From positions 2,668,001 to 2,732,000 of the forward strand of contig NZ_CP028923.1 in NCBI RefSeq assembly GCF_005166025.1: a stretch of DNA of 64,000 nt, written 5' to 3'. The notes beneath the pieces are model-generated. The model was not told the origin of the DNA. It saw nothing but the letters and a program-made list of their open reading frames with translations, and did no database searches. This stretch comes from Mangrovivirga cuniculi (GTDB taxonomy: Bacteria > Bacteroidota > Bacteroidia > Cytophagales > Cyclobacteriaceae). The position numbers and the translations under genes are program-made. Shown in pieces: positions 28,062-39,860 of this stretch (its first letter is position 1; each line of letters starts with the position of its first letter).

Positions 28062-30235
28062 TCATCCACCTCTCCCACCTCTTCTACCTGTAGCAGGCCG
28101 AGGTTGTGCCCTTTGAGGCATATTTCTCCTGGCATTATTTACTCTTGTATTTCCTCTGTTTCTTTGATATTGCATCCGGTTCAGATCGCTTGTGTTAGAC
28201 GGTCTGCTCCAGGAATTTCCAGACCTTTGTTGCCATCCGGATTCCCGGGTGTTTTTGTAAACATTTCCATTTCTATCTGAGTAAATATTATTATTAGTTT
28301 GCCTGGAACCAGTACGTGTAGCGTCACGGGTATTTCGACCAGGTTGTTGCCTGTTTGATGGCCTTGCAGTAGGGTTTCTGTCTCGTGAGGGTCTGGTATT
28401 TGTTATTCTGTCTCGATCTCTGTTTCCTGTTGAAGGCCTGGTGCTTGGTGCTAATTTATCCGGTCTGCCCGGTCTGGGCCTATTACCGGAAGAAACCCCT
28501 GGCCTTCCATCGTAAATGTTGTTGTGATTTCCATAATAATTATTGTTGATCACAATATTATTATTACGATATATTCCTCCTGGTGGCCTATGCCAATAAT
28601 GAGGTCTGTATGCCGGAGGACCCCACCAGCCTCCTGGCCTGTAGTATCTTCCTCCCCAGCTGAAATTAAACCAGCCAACACTAAAACCGAAGCTCATACT
28701 CCACCCTGACCATGGATTATAATGCATTCCAAAGCCCCATGTTACAGGTCGTGGATAATATACGCTACCATACCATGGATTATAATGATAGCCGGTTCCA
28801 TAAATAATAGTTGGCCCATATCTATAACAACCAACGTAACCAGGAGTATATCCCATATATACATAATCAGGGGTTACATCATAAATATTTACATACTTTA
28901 CATTATAGGTTGGGTTATCAGGAGGTATTTTCTCAACTTCTTCCGGTCTGTCTGTAGCCACAGCCCATGGACCTTCAGGATCATTGCTAAAAACCAAACC
29001 CCGTTTTCTACCGCATAAAATCCCTTGTTATCTCTTATTACTGTTGCAGAAGTATTTACAGCAAAGCTTAAACTCGTTCCTTTTATTTGCTCGAATTTTG
29101 GTTTACCATCATATTCTACGTTGCAGGTGGCCTCTTTCCTATTTACTTTAGCTGTTTGTGGAATTTGGGCATCTAATAGAGCTTCTTCAGCAGCCACTGT
29201 TCCTGCAACGTTAGCTAAGACATTATCTTTTTCGGAACCTTCCGGGATAGCACTAAAATCTTTTGGTAACGCATCACTTTCAATAAATTCCCATGTTCCA
29301 TCCAGCTTTTTAGATCTATACCACCTTCCGGATAATACTGTATAGTAGTATTGATCTTCTATATTCATGAATACATTATCACCTGAATTATCCATGTATA
29401 AAAGATTGGTGCCCTGAATATTAGAAAATGATGCCGGACCATTGGAGCTGATCAATTCAGCAGGATTTGTTTTAATTATTATTTTTGGTGTGGTTTTAAA
29501 AACTTTTACTTCTTTCTCATTTTGATTTTCCTGCTTTTTAATTTCTTTATCTATACTTGCGATTTTCTTCGGTAAAGAAGATAACTCCTTCCATTCACCA
29601 AATAAGCTGGCAGATGAGAACCAAAATTTCTCTCCATAGAGGTAGAATTGATTATTATCAAGATCTTTAAATATAAGGAATGGCGTATTTGTGATTATTT
29701 CAATATTTAAGTCTTTCTGTTTATTGTAAATAGGATCGCCATCTATTAATACCAGTATGGATTCGTGGTCGACATAAACTATTTCAGGTGGGCTATTATC
29801 ATAATCAGGCCTAATTAATTCCTGATCTTTTTCAATAGTTGCAATAATTTCATCTAAGTATATTACCAGGTCCCACGTTGGTGCCGTTTCTTCTATTAAT
29901 TCCTTTAATGACTCAGACTCTTCCGGACTCAGATCCTCAGGAAATCGAACTTCAGTTATATTAACCGACTCCAGAGATGCTGTCCTCGAGTCGCGGTCAA
30001 CAGTAATCATGACATCTGCCCAAATAGCACCAAAGACCGGATCTATATTCATGTTTTTCTTAACACTAATTGCTGATCTGACTTTTAAATGATTCCCATT
30101 TAATTCTTCCGGATGGGGTTGGTAAATTGTTATTGAGGCACCACTTTTTGTATTTATAATTTGCGGCCAATTATTTTGACCATAAATACAAAACTGGAGA
30201 AATATTAAAACCTTAATTAATATTAATTTTTTCAT
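28062..30235 (-). CDS. Large secreted Tyr/Trp/Gly/Arg-rich envelope protein, frameshifted as sequenced
   Basis: Two overlapping frames form one protein: the first ends after ...GVWFLAM.., and adding one T to the T5 run (A run 28989-28993 on the plus strand) gives GVWFFSNDPEGPWAVATDRP and 724 residues. Signal peptide at residues 1-19. Repeated short modules (YGEKFWFSSASLFGEWKEL, YTVLSGRWYRSKKLDGTWEF, FYAVENGVWFFSNDPEGPW) look like three copies of a beta module with a W...GxW core. The C-terminal third is low-complexity, rich in Tyr/Trp/Gly, then in Arg/Asn/Pro/Gly. The function is unknown; similar proteins are conserved in Bacteroidota. First gene of an operon with the DUF4136 and barrel genes. 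Confidence 0.75.
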
Positions 30236-30291
30236 CCTTCATTAATATTATAAATGATCACGATTCTCAAGCTACCTTATTCGGGTATGTA

Positions 30292-30879
30292 CTAGAGCAA
30301 TTTTATTCCAAGACCTATTAATACAGTGTTTAATCTAAGCGAGTGATCAGAATTATTATTTAAATCAGTTAATGTACGTTGAAATCTTAAAGCAAAACTC
30401 AATATTGAGATATCAAGGCCTAATCCGGCATGAATATCCCAACTTCGTTTAACGACATCAGCTCCCAGATATTCGGTCCCATTAATGTTTACCTCGTCTT
30501 TAATAATATTAGATAAACCGGGTCCTGCGAATATGTGAAACCGACCAAAATCAAAATCAGTTATTTTATATCCCAATAAGATATTACTGTCAATAGCACG
30601 CAATTTTAAGTTATAATCAGTGACTTGCGTCTCATCAATATCCGATACCGTTGCCGATTTAGAATCATAATTTATTTCTGCCTGAATATAAAGCCTGTTA
30701 TAAGAAAGGTATCTTGCAAATAAACCAACCTGGATTCCACTCCCACTTGTCTGCTCATCGTATTCAAGATCTGTTGCAATAAAGGAAGAACTCATTAATA
30801 TTTGAGGACCTAATTCAAAAGTCTGACTATGAATTTGAAAGGAAGTAAATAGTACGATTAAAAATGCTATCTTCCGCAT
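30292..30879 (-). CDS. Outer-membrane beta-barrel protein (porin family)
   Basis: 195 residues with signal peptide MRKIAFLIVLFTSFQIHSQ and an eight-stranded barrel pattern: FELGPQILMSSSFIATDLEY, FARYLSYNRLYIQAEINYDS, RFHIFAGPGLSNIIKDEV, DIHAGLGLDISILSFALRFQR, ending VLIGLGIKLL. Resembles the OMP_b-brl_2 type. It is 57 bases from the start of the next leftward gene and may be in the same transcription unit. Confidence 0.8.
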   Translation of the reverse strand: MRKIAFLIVLFTSFQIHSQTFELGPQILMSSSFIATDLEYDEQTSGSGIQVGLFARYLSYNRLYIQAEINYDSKSATVSDIDETQVTDYNLKLRAIDSNILLGYKITDFDFGRFHIFAGPGLSNIIKDEVNINGTEYLGADVVKRSWDIHAGLGLDISILSFALRFQRTLTDLNNNSDHSLRLNTVLIGLGIKLL

Positions 30880-30955
30880 AAAAATAAATTATTCGGTAAT
30901 TTTTATTCTATGATAAATTAATGAAAAAAAGTAATTATTCTAAGCTAAACGATTT

Positions 30956-31930
30956 TTATTTTATATTAATTCGACGAGATAATATCAATCGTAGGTTTCC
31001 TATATCCATATTTACAAATTCATTTTCCTTATCTGTTAAAAACCGTGTTCTTTCGTTGAAAAATTTCATACCTACATTCCACTCTCCCATCATAACGCCT
31101 GTATAAATTCTAAAGTTGAAATCAGGTCTGAAATAAAAAAAATCAAGGTGTTCATTTGATGGCAGCGATAAGTTGGTGTAACCAATGGCCAACCCGGTAG
31201 AAATGGCCCCATTAAATATCAAACGTTTCAAAATTATCAATTTAAAGCCTAATCCGATTGACGGGGCTATTTTATAAAAAGAAATTTTTTCAAAGGAGAA
31301 TTGATTTGATTCTTCAATTTGAGACGGAATAATGGCGGAATCTGCAGAAATAATCCCTCCGATTATCTCACCACCCAATAAAAATGAAGCCCCGGAAAAA
31401 TGTTGCTTACTATGACTTTGATCCGGTGATTGAATATCAAAGTTTTTATGGTTAAGAATCTTTAGTACATCGATTCCCAAAACATTGACATTTAAATCTT
31501 TTCTAAGATAGTAAGGCTCATCATATCTGATTCTTGAATAAAACCCACGATAAAATTCTCCATAAAAATCTACTATAAATTTTTTGTTTAGAACCATGTG
31601 AGCCTGGAGATCCAGGTATCTGGTGTTTCCTTTTTTTTCCCTGTTGGGATTTAAAAACCCAAAGCCATAGGCCAGGTTCAGAGTGGCAAATTTATAAGTA
31701 GCTCCGATTCCCATATTAAGGGTCGTACTAGGTAAATATCTGATTGGTTGATGATCAAGCGATTTAAATTGAAGTGCGGTGTATTTTTTTGAAAAATAGA
31801 ACCTGCCTATCAATTTACTCTCATATTCCTGAGAAAAAGTAGTATCTGTATCATCTTGAGAAAACAATTTTACAGGATTAGAAATCAGGAGAGCGATTAA
31901 TAAAAATATATATGAAGTTTTTGGTTTCAA
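30956..31930 (-). CDS. Outer-membrane protein, DUF4421-like
   Basis: 324 residues, starting with TTG at 31930 because no ATG precedes the signal peptide (SYIFLLIALLISNPVKLFS) in frame; a lost base upstream could also explain this. The mature part is a barrel with RYLDLQAHMVLNKKFIVDFYGE and SGASFLLGGEIIGG blocks that resemble DUF4421 proteins of Bacteroidota. It ends ...LSRRINIK. Divergent from the GAF sensor gene at 31998. The function is unknown. Confidence 0.7.
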   Translation of the reverse strand: MKPKTSYIFLLIALLISNPVKLFSQDDTDTTFSQEYESKLIGRFYFSKKYTALQFKSLDHQPIRYLPSTTLNMGIGATYKFATLNLAYGFGFLNPNREKKGNTRYLDLQAHMVLNKKFIVDFYGEFYRGFYSRIRYDEPYYLRKDLNVNVLGIDVLKILNHKNFDIQSPDQSHSKQHFSGASFLLGGEIIGGIISADSAIIPSQIEESNQFSFEKISFYKIAPSIGLGFKLIILKRLIFNGAISTGLAIGYTNLSLPSNEHLDFFYFRPDFNFRIYTGVMMGEWNVGMKFFNERTRFLTDKENEFVNMDIGNLRLILSRRINIK

Positions 31931-31997
31931 ACTTGGTATTAAGCGAACATTTATCAGTTATAATAATTATATTTATTATTACCTAAGTTATAATTTA

Positions 31998-33568
31998 ATG
32001 AGTGAAAAAATAACATATTTTGAATATGGTTTTTTGGTAAGACTAATGATTTTAACAACTATTATTATTAGTGGTTATATAGTTTTGAGTTCTATTTTTA
32101 GTACTGCACCTCACTTAGCGATAATTTCTCCACTTTTATTGCTCAATATTTTTGGGCTTCTAAGAATTAGAAAAAAAGACTTATTTAAAATAAAAAACCG
32201 GTATGTAGGAGCTTATCTTGGAATAGTTTATCTAACAATAGTAGCTCTTATTATTTTCACCGGAGATGTTCAATCACCCCATTTAGCATGGTTAATTATC
32301 CCTTCGTTTTTTCTTTCTTATTAGGAGGAAAAAAAATTTCAATAACTTTCCTTGGCCTTACTATCGGGTTCATAGTGATCTTGTTAATATCATACGGAGA
32401 TAAGCTCTTTTATGATAATCAACAGCCATTCATTACTCGATGGCATGTGATTAGTGTATTTACATTAATTATTTCGATTGTATTACCGATGTATTGGTTT
32501 TTTAGTAAACTAATTAACCAGAAAAATAAAATCTATTCTCAATATATACTTTTACAGGAAAAGTCTAAACAGATAGAATTTCAAAATAAAGTGATTGATG
32601 ATCAGCTAAAAAAAATAAACATTCAAAATGTCAATTTACACGATAAGCATATTGATTTAGAGGCTGCAAAAGAGATGCTGAATTATCAAATGGCAAAAGT
32701 AGAAAAGACAAAGAGCAGATTAGAAAGATTTACCGGTACATTGTTGATTTTATCAAAAAAAGAAGCTGTACACAATGGTAATCTTAATGAGTTATGGCAG
32801 TTGATTTCAAGAGTAATAAAAAGAAATTTAAATATTAATCGGGTCAGCTTCTGGAAATATGATGAAAGTAAAAAGAAGTTGTCGTCTTTATATATTAATG
32901 ATCAGGATAACAGTGAGTCTTTCGAAAAAATTGAATTGATTGAAAATGAGTTTCCTGAATATTTTCAAGCTCTTAAAGATGAAAAATTAATTGTTGTTGA
33001 TGATGTTTTTGACAGTGAAGTCACCCGAAGTCTGTTAGTTCCATATATGATTCCAAATGAAATCAAGTCAATGCTTGATTCCCCTTTCTTTATCGATAAT
33101 TCATTAGGGGGAGTAATTTGTTGTGAAAATTTAAGAACAAGAATGTGGCAACCCGAAGAAAGATTTTTTGTGAATTCTTTATCTGATTTAATCACTGTAG
33201 CTTACAAGGCAAAGCAAAGAGATATTTACCAAAAGGAATTATTAAAAAGAAAAAGGAGATTGAGGAGCTAAATGAAGAATTAGAACAAAAGGTTAGACAA
33301 AGAACTATCGAACTAGAAGAATTAAACCATCAGTTGATGGATTATGCCTTTTTAAATTCACATGTAATCAGAGGCCCCGTCTGCCGGGTAGTAGGTTTAA
33401 ATAATGTTTTAAACATGAGTGATGACGAGGTTGAAAAAAATACCTGATATCACAAATAATTCAAACTGTAAAAGAAATCGATGAGGTCACTCACAAAGCT
33501 TCCACAATTTGACAAATGGTACAGTCTCAGAATTTTTAGATAATAAAAGAAAACCTCAATACAAATAA
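31998..33568 (+). pseudogene. GAF sensor protein with kinase-like DHp domain, broken by several frameshifts
   Basis: At least three single-base losses, in runs at 32307-32312 (T6), 33244-33248 (A5) and 33434-33440 (A7), and probably a fourth near 33505, split one gene of about 524 residues. Restored order: six-helix membrane region, coiled coil (about 175-240), GAF domain (INRVSFWKYDESKKKLSSLY ... DSPFFIDNSLGGVICCEN), second coiled coil, then NSHVIRGPVCRVVGLNN, a histidine-kinase phosphoacceptor-like helix, and a short end. No HATPase domain follows. It is a paralogue of the intact gene at 39858-41324, which has the same architecture. The true stop may be 33512 instead. The lesions are probably sequencing errors. 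Confidence 0.75.
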
Positions 33569-33635
33569 AATCATCTCTTACTTCATCTCCTTACAGATCA
33601 AATCAATATCAATATAAATTTATTTGGTGTTAAAA

Positions 33636-36020
33636 TTAAAAATCTACCACTATACCGATTGAAGGAAGAGCTGAACCACTATCAATTGATTCAATTCTTG
33701 ATAAAGTAGGTGGTTGTGAAATACTGCCATCTGAATCACGTAAATAACCTATAGTTGGTGGAGAAGGTGCCTGGCTACCAAAAATATTTTGAATCTCAAG
33801 GAATAGATTAAGAGACACTTTATTGAAATTCCACTTTTTATCAATTCTGATGTCTACCTGATTAAAAGAATCTAATCTATTATATTCTAAACTATTGTAA
33901 TCATAAATAATCACCGGGTAAGTTTCAGAGGTAGCCTCTAAATCAACTTCAGGAAACGGGGATGGCCCTACATATCGGGCTCTGATACCTAACTCCCAGT
34001 TTCTTTTAAACTTGTAACCACCGGTAAGAGATACCAGATTTCTGCTATCCCATGAGCTAGGCAAGTAATTATCCTGATCAAAGCCGGTAAACTCACTCCA
34101 GAATAATGTATAAGCAAAGATGGCGTAGAAGTTATTCTTCAGTTTTTGATTATACAGGAATTCAAGTCCATAGGTCCTGCCCAGACCAACAGATTCAACA
34201 GGTTCATTTCCCAGAACTTCGAAACCGGCCCCTAGATTTGCCAGGGAAACACTATCTCTTAGTGAGACAGGATAATTATCATATTTTTTGTAGAATCCTT
34301 CAATACTGATTTTCGATGCTTCATTTACTAAATATTCAATTCCTGCAACTATATGATCACTTTGAATATATTCTACATCCTTATTGACATTTATTCCATC
34401 TTCGTTATTGTATCCTAATATAGTATAAGGTGGTAATTTATAATATCTGCCAATTGAAGCATTCAAAGACCACCTTTGATCTTCATCTAATTTATACGTT
34501 GCTGAGAATCGGGGGCTGAAGGTCTTATATAATTTATTCCCATCAGCAGTATACGAATTTCCGTCTATTCGAAATCCACCGCTCAATCCCAGTCGATCTT
34601 GAAGTAAACTGACGCTTGCCTGTCCGAAAACACCATATTTCATGAAATTAATGTGTGTATCATACGAAACATTATAGGTGTTATCTGTTGTTTCATTATT
34701 GTAATCGGCATTTTGAATTGTTCCACCAGCAGAGAAAGTCCAGTTATCCACAAACCTGGTCGCCTCGTATCTTAATTTAGTTTCCCACTCACGAGAGTTA
34801 TTATTAAATATGACACCGGTTTCAGAAATGTTATCTTCATATCGTACAAACTCATTATTTAAAATATTCGTGCTAAGTGTCGTTCTCATAAATCCATCAA
34901 CATCCTTAAATCTTCTTTTCCAACTGATTCCTGAAGTAGTTGTCCATTGATTGATCACAGGAACCTGTTCGAGAGAAGCTAATTGCTCAGGATCTGCATC
35001 TGATGGCTCGTTTACACTAAAATTATCAATAGAACCGATTCCGGTTACAATTATTTCATTATAGTCATCGATTTTATGAGTTAATTTATATTGATAATCC
35101 CAGTAATCTGGTAAAATTGTAAGGTCAAGAAGTTTAAATAAAAACTGCAAATAAGATCGACGTACAGAAGCAATAAAAGAAGTGTTAGCAATGCCTGATT
35201 CATTTTTCTTGCCTATGGACCTTCTAAAGTTAATGCAACTTCTGAAGCACTTATTCTAATGTTGCCTCCAAAATTCCTGAAGTCTCCGTTCCTCTGATCA
35301 AATTGTAAAACTCCACTAAGCACATTGTCATACTGAGCAGGAAAAGCACTGGTTGTCAAGGTTACCCTTCAAAAAACGAAACATTTAATAATCCAACAGG
35401 TCCACCTGCACTTCCTTGTGTAGAAAAGTGATTGATGTTGGGGATTTCAATGCCATCAAGATAATATACATTCTCATTGGGTGCTCCTCCCCTGATGATA
35501 ACATCATTTCTAAATCCCGCTATGCTTCCCGAAACTCCCGGTAATGACTGGACGACTTTAGCTATATCGTTATTTCCACCGGGATAGGCAGCAATTTCTT
35601 CTCTTGAAAGTCTTTGAATTGATAAAGGAGTTGACTCCAGTTTTTGAAATGGATTAGCTCTGACTACCACTTCAGACAATTCTGATACATTTTCTTTTAG
35701 TTCAAAATTCAGATCAGGATTTCCTGCACTCCTAATTATGATATTATATTTTATTGCTTCCTCATAACCAACAAATGATGCCTTAATGTTATACGACTTT
35801 GGATCAATGTTTTTATTAAATAATAACCATTTATATCTGTTACAGCACCTTTAGAAGTTCCTTCCAGAATTACTGACACCCCTATCAGAGGTTCTCCGGA
35901 TTTTGCATCAATTACCCTTCCACCTATTTCTCCTTTTTGCTGAGACAGCACCTCAATAGTTGAAAAAAAATGTAATGTAATACACAGGAAAAAAACTAAG
36001 GCCTTTTTATTTATCTCCAT
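33636..36020 (-). pseudogene. TonB-dependent receptor, interrupted by three frameshifts
   Basis: Three fragments (36020-35751, 35679-35362, 35150-33636) join into a 795-residue receptor if one base is added at about 35810-35814 (T5), 35365-35367 (C3) and 35215-35219. ATG at 36020 gives a signal peptide (MEINKKALVFFLCITLHFF). Carboxypeptidase-regulatory-like domain (GGRVIDAKSGEPLIGVSVIL), plug with SIQRLSREEIAAYPGG and DVIIRGGAPNENVYYLDGIE, then a barrel ending IGIVVDF. It is not SusC-type (no SusD partner). The ligand is unknown. It is divergent from a second receptor at 36613. Confidence 0.8.
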
Positions 36021-36612
36021 GACTAGTATAAGATGATCAAGCAATTTTTATAAAATTTATAAAATCAAAACGACTAAATGGTTTTAAAGTTTTGAAGGTA
36101 ATAAATTAAAATTAATCAGTTTCTAAGCTTATATGGTGATAATGACTGAAATACAGATACTTATAATTAATAGCTTAGTGTTAAAAATAATTTGTTTTCT
36201 TACATCTATTATTTCTCATAATCTGAAAAATGACTGGAACTGACAAATTATTCAATTATTCCACTAAATTTGTTTAAACAGAATAAATTCGAATAAAATT
36301 GGGTGAGTACAATTTAGTTATTAATTCATTTTAGAAATGTTCCAAATTAGATAATTAGTTTTAACTGAATGATGTGATTGTTTTTTTAATAAGTATCACT
36401 TTGTTATTACCTCATTATCTTGACAATAGAAAAATTAAGATTTATTAACATTCAGAAAACATAAGTATTGTGTTTATCTTTGCACACCATGGGGTGGAAT
36501 AATAATGTTCTTAAATTATTAATATTTTGTAGTGCAATAGTATACAAATGTAAAACCCTGTCTCCTGCAAAAAATCAAACTCTCTTTATTTTATTAACTA
36601 ATAAACTTTAAT
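36021..36612. other. Long divergent promoter region between two TonB-dependent receptors
   Basis: 592 AT-rich bases without coding signal, shared by two receptor genes reading outward. The only promoter-like element I can name is the -7 match at 36475-36482. No inverted repeat large enough to be a clear operator, and no riboswitch that I recognise. Confidence 0.5.
36475..36482 (+). promoter_or_regulatory. Possible -7 promoter element of the Oar-like receptor gene
   Basis: TATCTTTG matches TAnnTTTG exactly, 131 bases before the ATG at 36613. There is no TTG at the 19-base spacing (TTCAG instead), so it may be an activator-dependent or weak promoter. Confidence 0.35.
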
Positions 36613-39600
36613 ATGAATCAGTTTTACAAATCACTGACCTATTTGCTGTTTATATTAGTTAGTACCTCTGCTTTTGCACAGGGATTAACTACTTCAAGCA
36701 TTAGTGGTGAGGTCTATGATATGATGGCAGAACCATTGCCGGGTGCCTCAGTCATAGCTATTCATGAACCTACAGGTACCAAATATGGTGTAGCGACATT
36801 GCCAGATGGATCTTTCAAAATTCCTAACATGAAAGTTGGAGGACCATATAATATTACTGTTAGTTTCGTGGGATTTATTCCTGAAACGCTTCAATTAGAA
36901 AAACTTCAACTAGGTGAAAACTTTTCATTTACTATTGCACTGATGGAAGAGTCTACTAACCTGGGAGAAGTAGAAGTTGTTGCTTCCAGAAATGACGATG
37001 CTGAGCAAACAGGAGCAGCTACCTACGTAAAAGGTGAGCAATTACGAGAACTCCCTTCAATTGCCAGAAGTCAGCAAGATTTCACCCGGTTAACACCACA
37101 ATCTGATGGTCTTAGTTTTGGGGGAAGAAATAATTTGTATAATAACTTTTCATTAGACGGATCAGTATTTAACAACTCTTTTGGACTTGACGTACCTACT
37201 CCTGGTGGACAAACAGGGGCCCAGCCGGTATCATTAGATGCTATTGATCAGATCCAGGTTTCTCTTGCTCCTTTCGACGTAAGACAAGGTGGTTTTACTG
37301 GTGCGGGTATAAATGCTGTTACGAGATCGGGAACGAATGAAATCTCTGCTTCAGTTTATCACTTTTTCAGAAATGAAAATTTTGTAGGAGACCAGGTTTC
37401 CGGAACTAGTGTACCAAACCTTGATTTTAAAACAAATACTTCCGGATTCAGAGTTGGTGGCCCAATTATTAAGAATAAGTTATTTTTCTTTGTCAATGGA
37501 GAAATTGAAAGAAGAAATGAGCTTGCAACCGGTTTTGTAGCAAGTACTTCTGAAAACCAGGGAGATCCAAACGCAGCAACTGTTAGTGAATCAGATATAA
37601 TAGCTGTACAACAACATTTAAGAAATAATTGGGGGTATGACCCGGGAGCATACCAGGGGTATTTTCACGAAACATATAATGATAAGATCCTCTTAAAGCT
37701 GGATTGGAATATTAATGATAAAAATAACTTTTCAATTCGTTATAATTACCTGAAGAGTTGGAAAGATATACTTCCTCACCCGGAAGCACTTGGTGGAAGA
37801 TCTCCGGAGCCTTTCAGACTTGCATTTGAGAATTCTTCTTATAGAATTCATAACAATATCAATAGTATAATTGCAGAATTAAATACCCAGTTCTCTAATA
37901 AACTATTTAATAAGCTTGTAGTTGGATACTCAGCCTTCAGAGATTACAGGGAGCCTAAATCAGCACCATTCCCTACTATCGACATACTAAATGATCGTGG
38001 ACAGGTGTCAATATATGCCGGGTCTGAATTCTTTTCAACTGAAAATGTCCTGAACCAGGATGTATTTCAGATTAATGATAACCTGACATTTATCAGGGAC
38101 AAACATATGATTACGGTTGGTACAAACTTCGAATATTTTGCCTTTGAAAATAGCTTTAACCTGTTTTATTATCCCTGGGTGACTGCTTTCTCTGTTCAGG
38201 ACTTTTTGAATGATGATTTCGTTTATTTCGCTGGTGATCCGAATGCTCAGACAGGAGATTTTAACCAGGATGTAATCGAGTCTAATAAAAACCCACTAAA
38301 TATTACCAATTTTGAGGTAGCTCAATGGGCTCTTTACGTTCAGGATGAAATTTCAGTAAGTAACAAGCTAAATCTTACAGCAGGATTGAGAGTTGATATT
38401 CCACTTTATTTCTCAGATGTCAATGGAGATCCAAGAGTTGATAATTACGATGGTTGGGTTGATGAAAATGGAAATCCTGCTAGTTTCAATGCATCTCAAT
38501 GGCCGGACTCAAAATTACTTTGGTCTCCAAGACTAGGATTTAACTATAAGCCACTGGAAACAGATAAAATAGTAATACGAGGTGGTACCGGAATATTTAC
38601 CGGTAGAATTCCTTTTGTATGGTTAGGAAACCAGGCTGCCAATGCCAGATTCCTTCCAGGATACACTTTCCAGGTAAATGCAACTGCTGAAGACTTTAGA
38701 TTCCCTCAGGTATGGAAAACTAATATAGCTGTTGATTATAAAACTGATAATAATTGGGAGTTTACAGGAGAATTACTTTACGGTAAAGATGTAAATGCAG
38801 TAGTTCATAGAAACTATAACATGAATGTTCCAACGGATAGATTATCAGGAACTGGAGATGAAAGGCTGATCTTTACAGACTTTAGTGATGTGAATATTTA
38901 TAGTGCAGATCCTGATTCAGAAACATTCCTTGACGCGGGAGCAATACTTTTAGATAATACTAGTAAAGGATATCAGTTTAATGTAACCGGTCAGGTGAGA
39001 AAAGCATTTGATAACGGATTAAACTTTATGGCTGCCTATACATATCTTGATTCAAGAGATTTGACTTCTATTCCTGCTGAGATTGCTGCAGATGCTTTCC
39101 AGAGAAATGTTGTGGCTGGGAACCCAAATAATCCGGATTACAGCTGGTCTCGTTATGGATTGGAGCATCGATTCATTGCTTCGCTAAATTATGGTAAAAC
39201 ATATGCAAACGACAAGTTCAGAACTTCAATCGGAATGTTTTATGAGATTGGTTCAGGAGGACGTTATAATATGGTTTATGCCACTGCTCCTGATGCAACA
39301 GCTAGTATAAATGGTGATAATATTACTTTCAATGACTTAATTTATATCCCTGCTAATCAAAACGATATAAACTTCGGTACTGTAGATGCTACCGGTGTAG
39401 GAATTGAAGCTGCAAATGCCGCTGAGCAATGGGCTGCATTAGATGCTTACATTTCAGGAAATGATTATCTGGATAGTCGAAGAGGAGATTATTTTGAAAG
39501 AAATGGTGGACAATTACCATGGTTCGCTCAATTGGATATAAAAATTCTTCAGGATTTTAATTTCTTAGCGAATGGTAAGACTAACACCATCCAGTTATCA

Positions 39601-39813
39601 GTTGATATTCTGAATTTTGGTAATATGATTAACAGTGACTGGGGTGTAAGACAGATTCTTCAAACTAATGCTCCGATCACTTATACAGGTACTGATAACA
39701 ATAATGTTCCTTATTTCAACTTTGATCCTGATTTGCAGAATAATTACAACGATAATGTATCATTGATCTCTAAATGGCAAATGCAGCTTGGAGTGAGATA
39801 TATATTTAATTAA
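36613..39813 (+). CDS. Oar-like TonB-dependent receptor with carboxypeptidase-regulatory domain
   Basis: 1066 residues, intact. Signal peptide 1-22 (SAFAQ), carboxypeptidase-regulatory-like domain about 28-115 (ISGEVYDMMAEPLPGASVI), plug about 125-235 with the Oar-type stretch SFGGRNNLYNNFSLDGSVFNN and DQIQVSLAPFDVRQGGFTGAG, and a large barrel ending LGVRYIFN. Oar-type proteins are abundant outer-membrane proteins in Cytophagales and Myxococcus; some export or import peptides, but the ligand here is unknown. A strong terminator follows at 39821-39860. Confidence 0.92.
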   Translation: MNQFYKSLTYLLFILVSTSAFAQGLTTSSISGEVYDMMAEPLPGASVIAIHEPTGTKYGVATLPDGSFKIPNMKVGGPYNITVSFVGFIPETLQLEKLQLGENFSFTIALMEESTNLGEVEVVASRNDDAEQTGAATYVKGEQLRELPSIARSQQDFTRLTPQSDGLSFGGRNNLYNNFSLDGSVFNNSFGLDVPTPGGQTGAQPVSLDAIDQIQVSLAPFDVRQGGFTGAGINAVTRSGTNEISASVYHFFRNENFVGDQVSGTSVPNLDFKTNTSGFRVGGPIIKNKLFFFVNGEIERRNELATGFVASTSENQGDPNAATVSESDIIAVQQHLRNNWGYDPGAYQGYFHETYNDKILLKLDWNINDKNNFSIRYNYLKSWKDILPHPEALGGRSPEPFRLAFENSSYRIHNNINSIIAELNTQFSNKLFNKLVVGYSAFRDYREPKSAPFPTIDILNDRGQVSIYAGSEFFSTENVLNQDVFQINDNLTFIRDKHMITVGTNFEYFAFENSFNLFYYPWVTAFSVQDFLNDDFVYFAGDPNAQTGDFNQDVIESNKNPLNITNFEVAQWALYVQDEISVSNKLNLTAGLRVDIPLYFSDVNGDPRVDNYDGWVDENGNPASFNASQWPDSKLLWSPRLGFNYKPLETDKIVIRGGTGIFTGRIPFVWLGNQAANARFLPGYTFQVNATAEDFRFPQVWKTNIAVDYKTDNNWEFTGELLYGKDVNAVVHRNYNMNVPTDRLSGTGDERLIFTDFSDVNIYSADPDSETFLDAGAILLDNTSKGYQFNVTGQVRKAFDNGLNFMAAYTYLDSRDLTSIPAEIAADAFQRNVVAGNPNNPDYSWSRYGLEHRFIASLNYGKTYANDKFRTSIGMFYEIGSGGRYNMVYATAPDATASINGDNITFNDLIYIPANQNDINFGTVDATGVGIEAANAAEQWAALDAYISGNDYLDSRRGDYFERNGGQLPWFAQLDIKILQDFNFLANGKTNTIQLSVDILNFGNMINSDWGVRQILQTNAPITYTGTDNNNVPYFNFDPDLQNNYNDNVSLISKWQMQLGVRYIFN

Positions 39814-39820
39814 TAATCAG

Positions 39821-39860
39821 AAAAATAGAAAGGCTGCCATTTGGCAGCCTTTCTATTTTA
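39821..39860. terminator. Bidirectional terminator
   Basis: Seventeen-base perfect inverted repeat (AAAATAGAAAGGCTGCC / GGCAGCCTTTCTATTTT) around ATTT, with A and U tracts on both sides. It ends both the rightward receptor gene (39813) and the leftward GAF protein gene, whose stop codon lies inside the repeat edge (39858). Confidence 0.92.

Noticed and set aside
28059-28997. Plus-strand ORFs opposite the Tyr/Arg-rich envelope protein
   Set aside because: Low-complexity coding DNA opens frames on the other strand; these have no domain or start context.
35362-36044. Two separate small genes for carboxypeptidase-like and plug domains
   Set aside because: They are in-order pieces of one TonB-dependent receptor, joined by single added bases.
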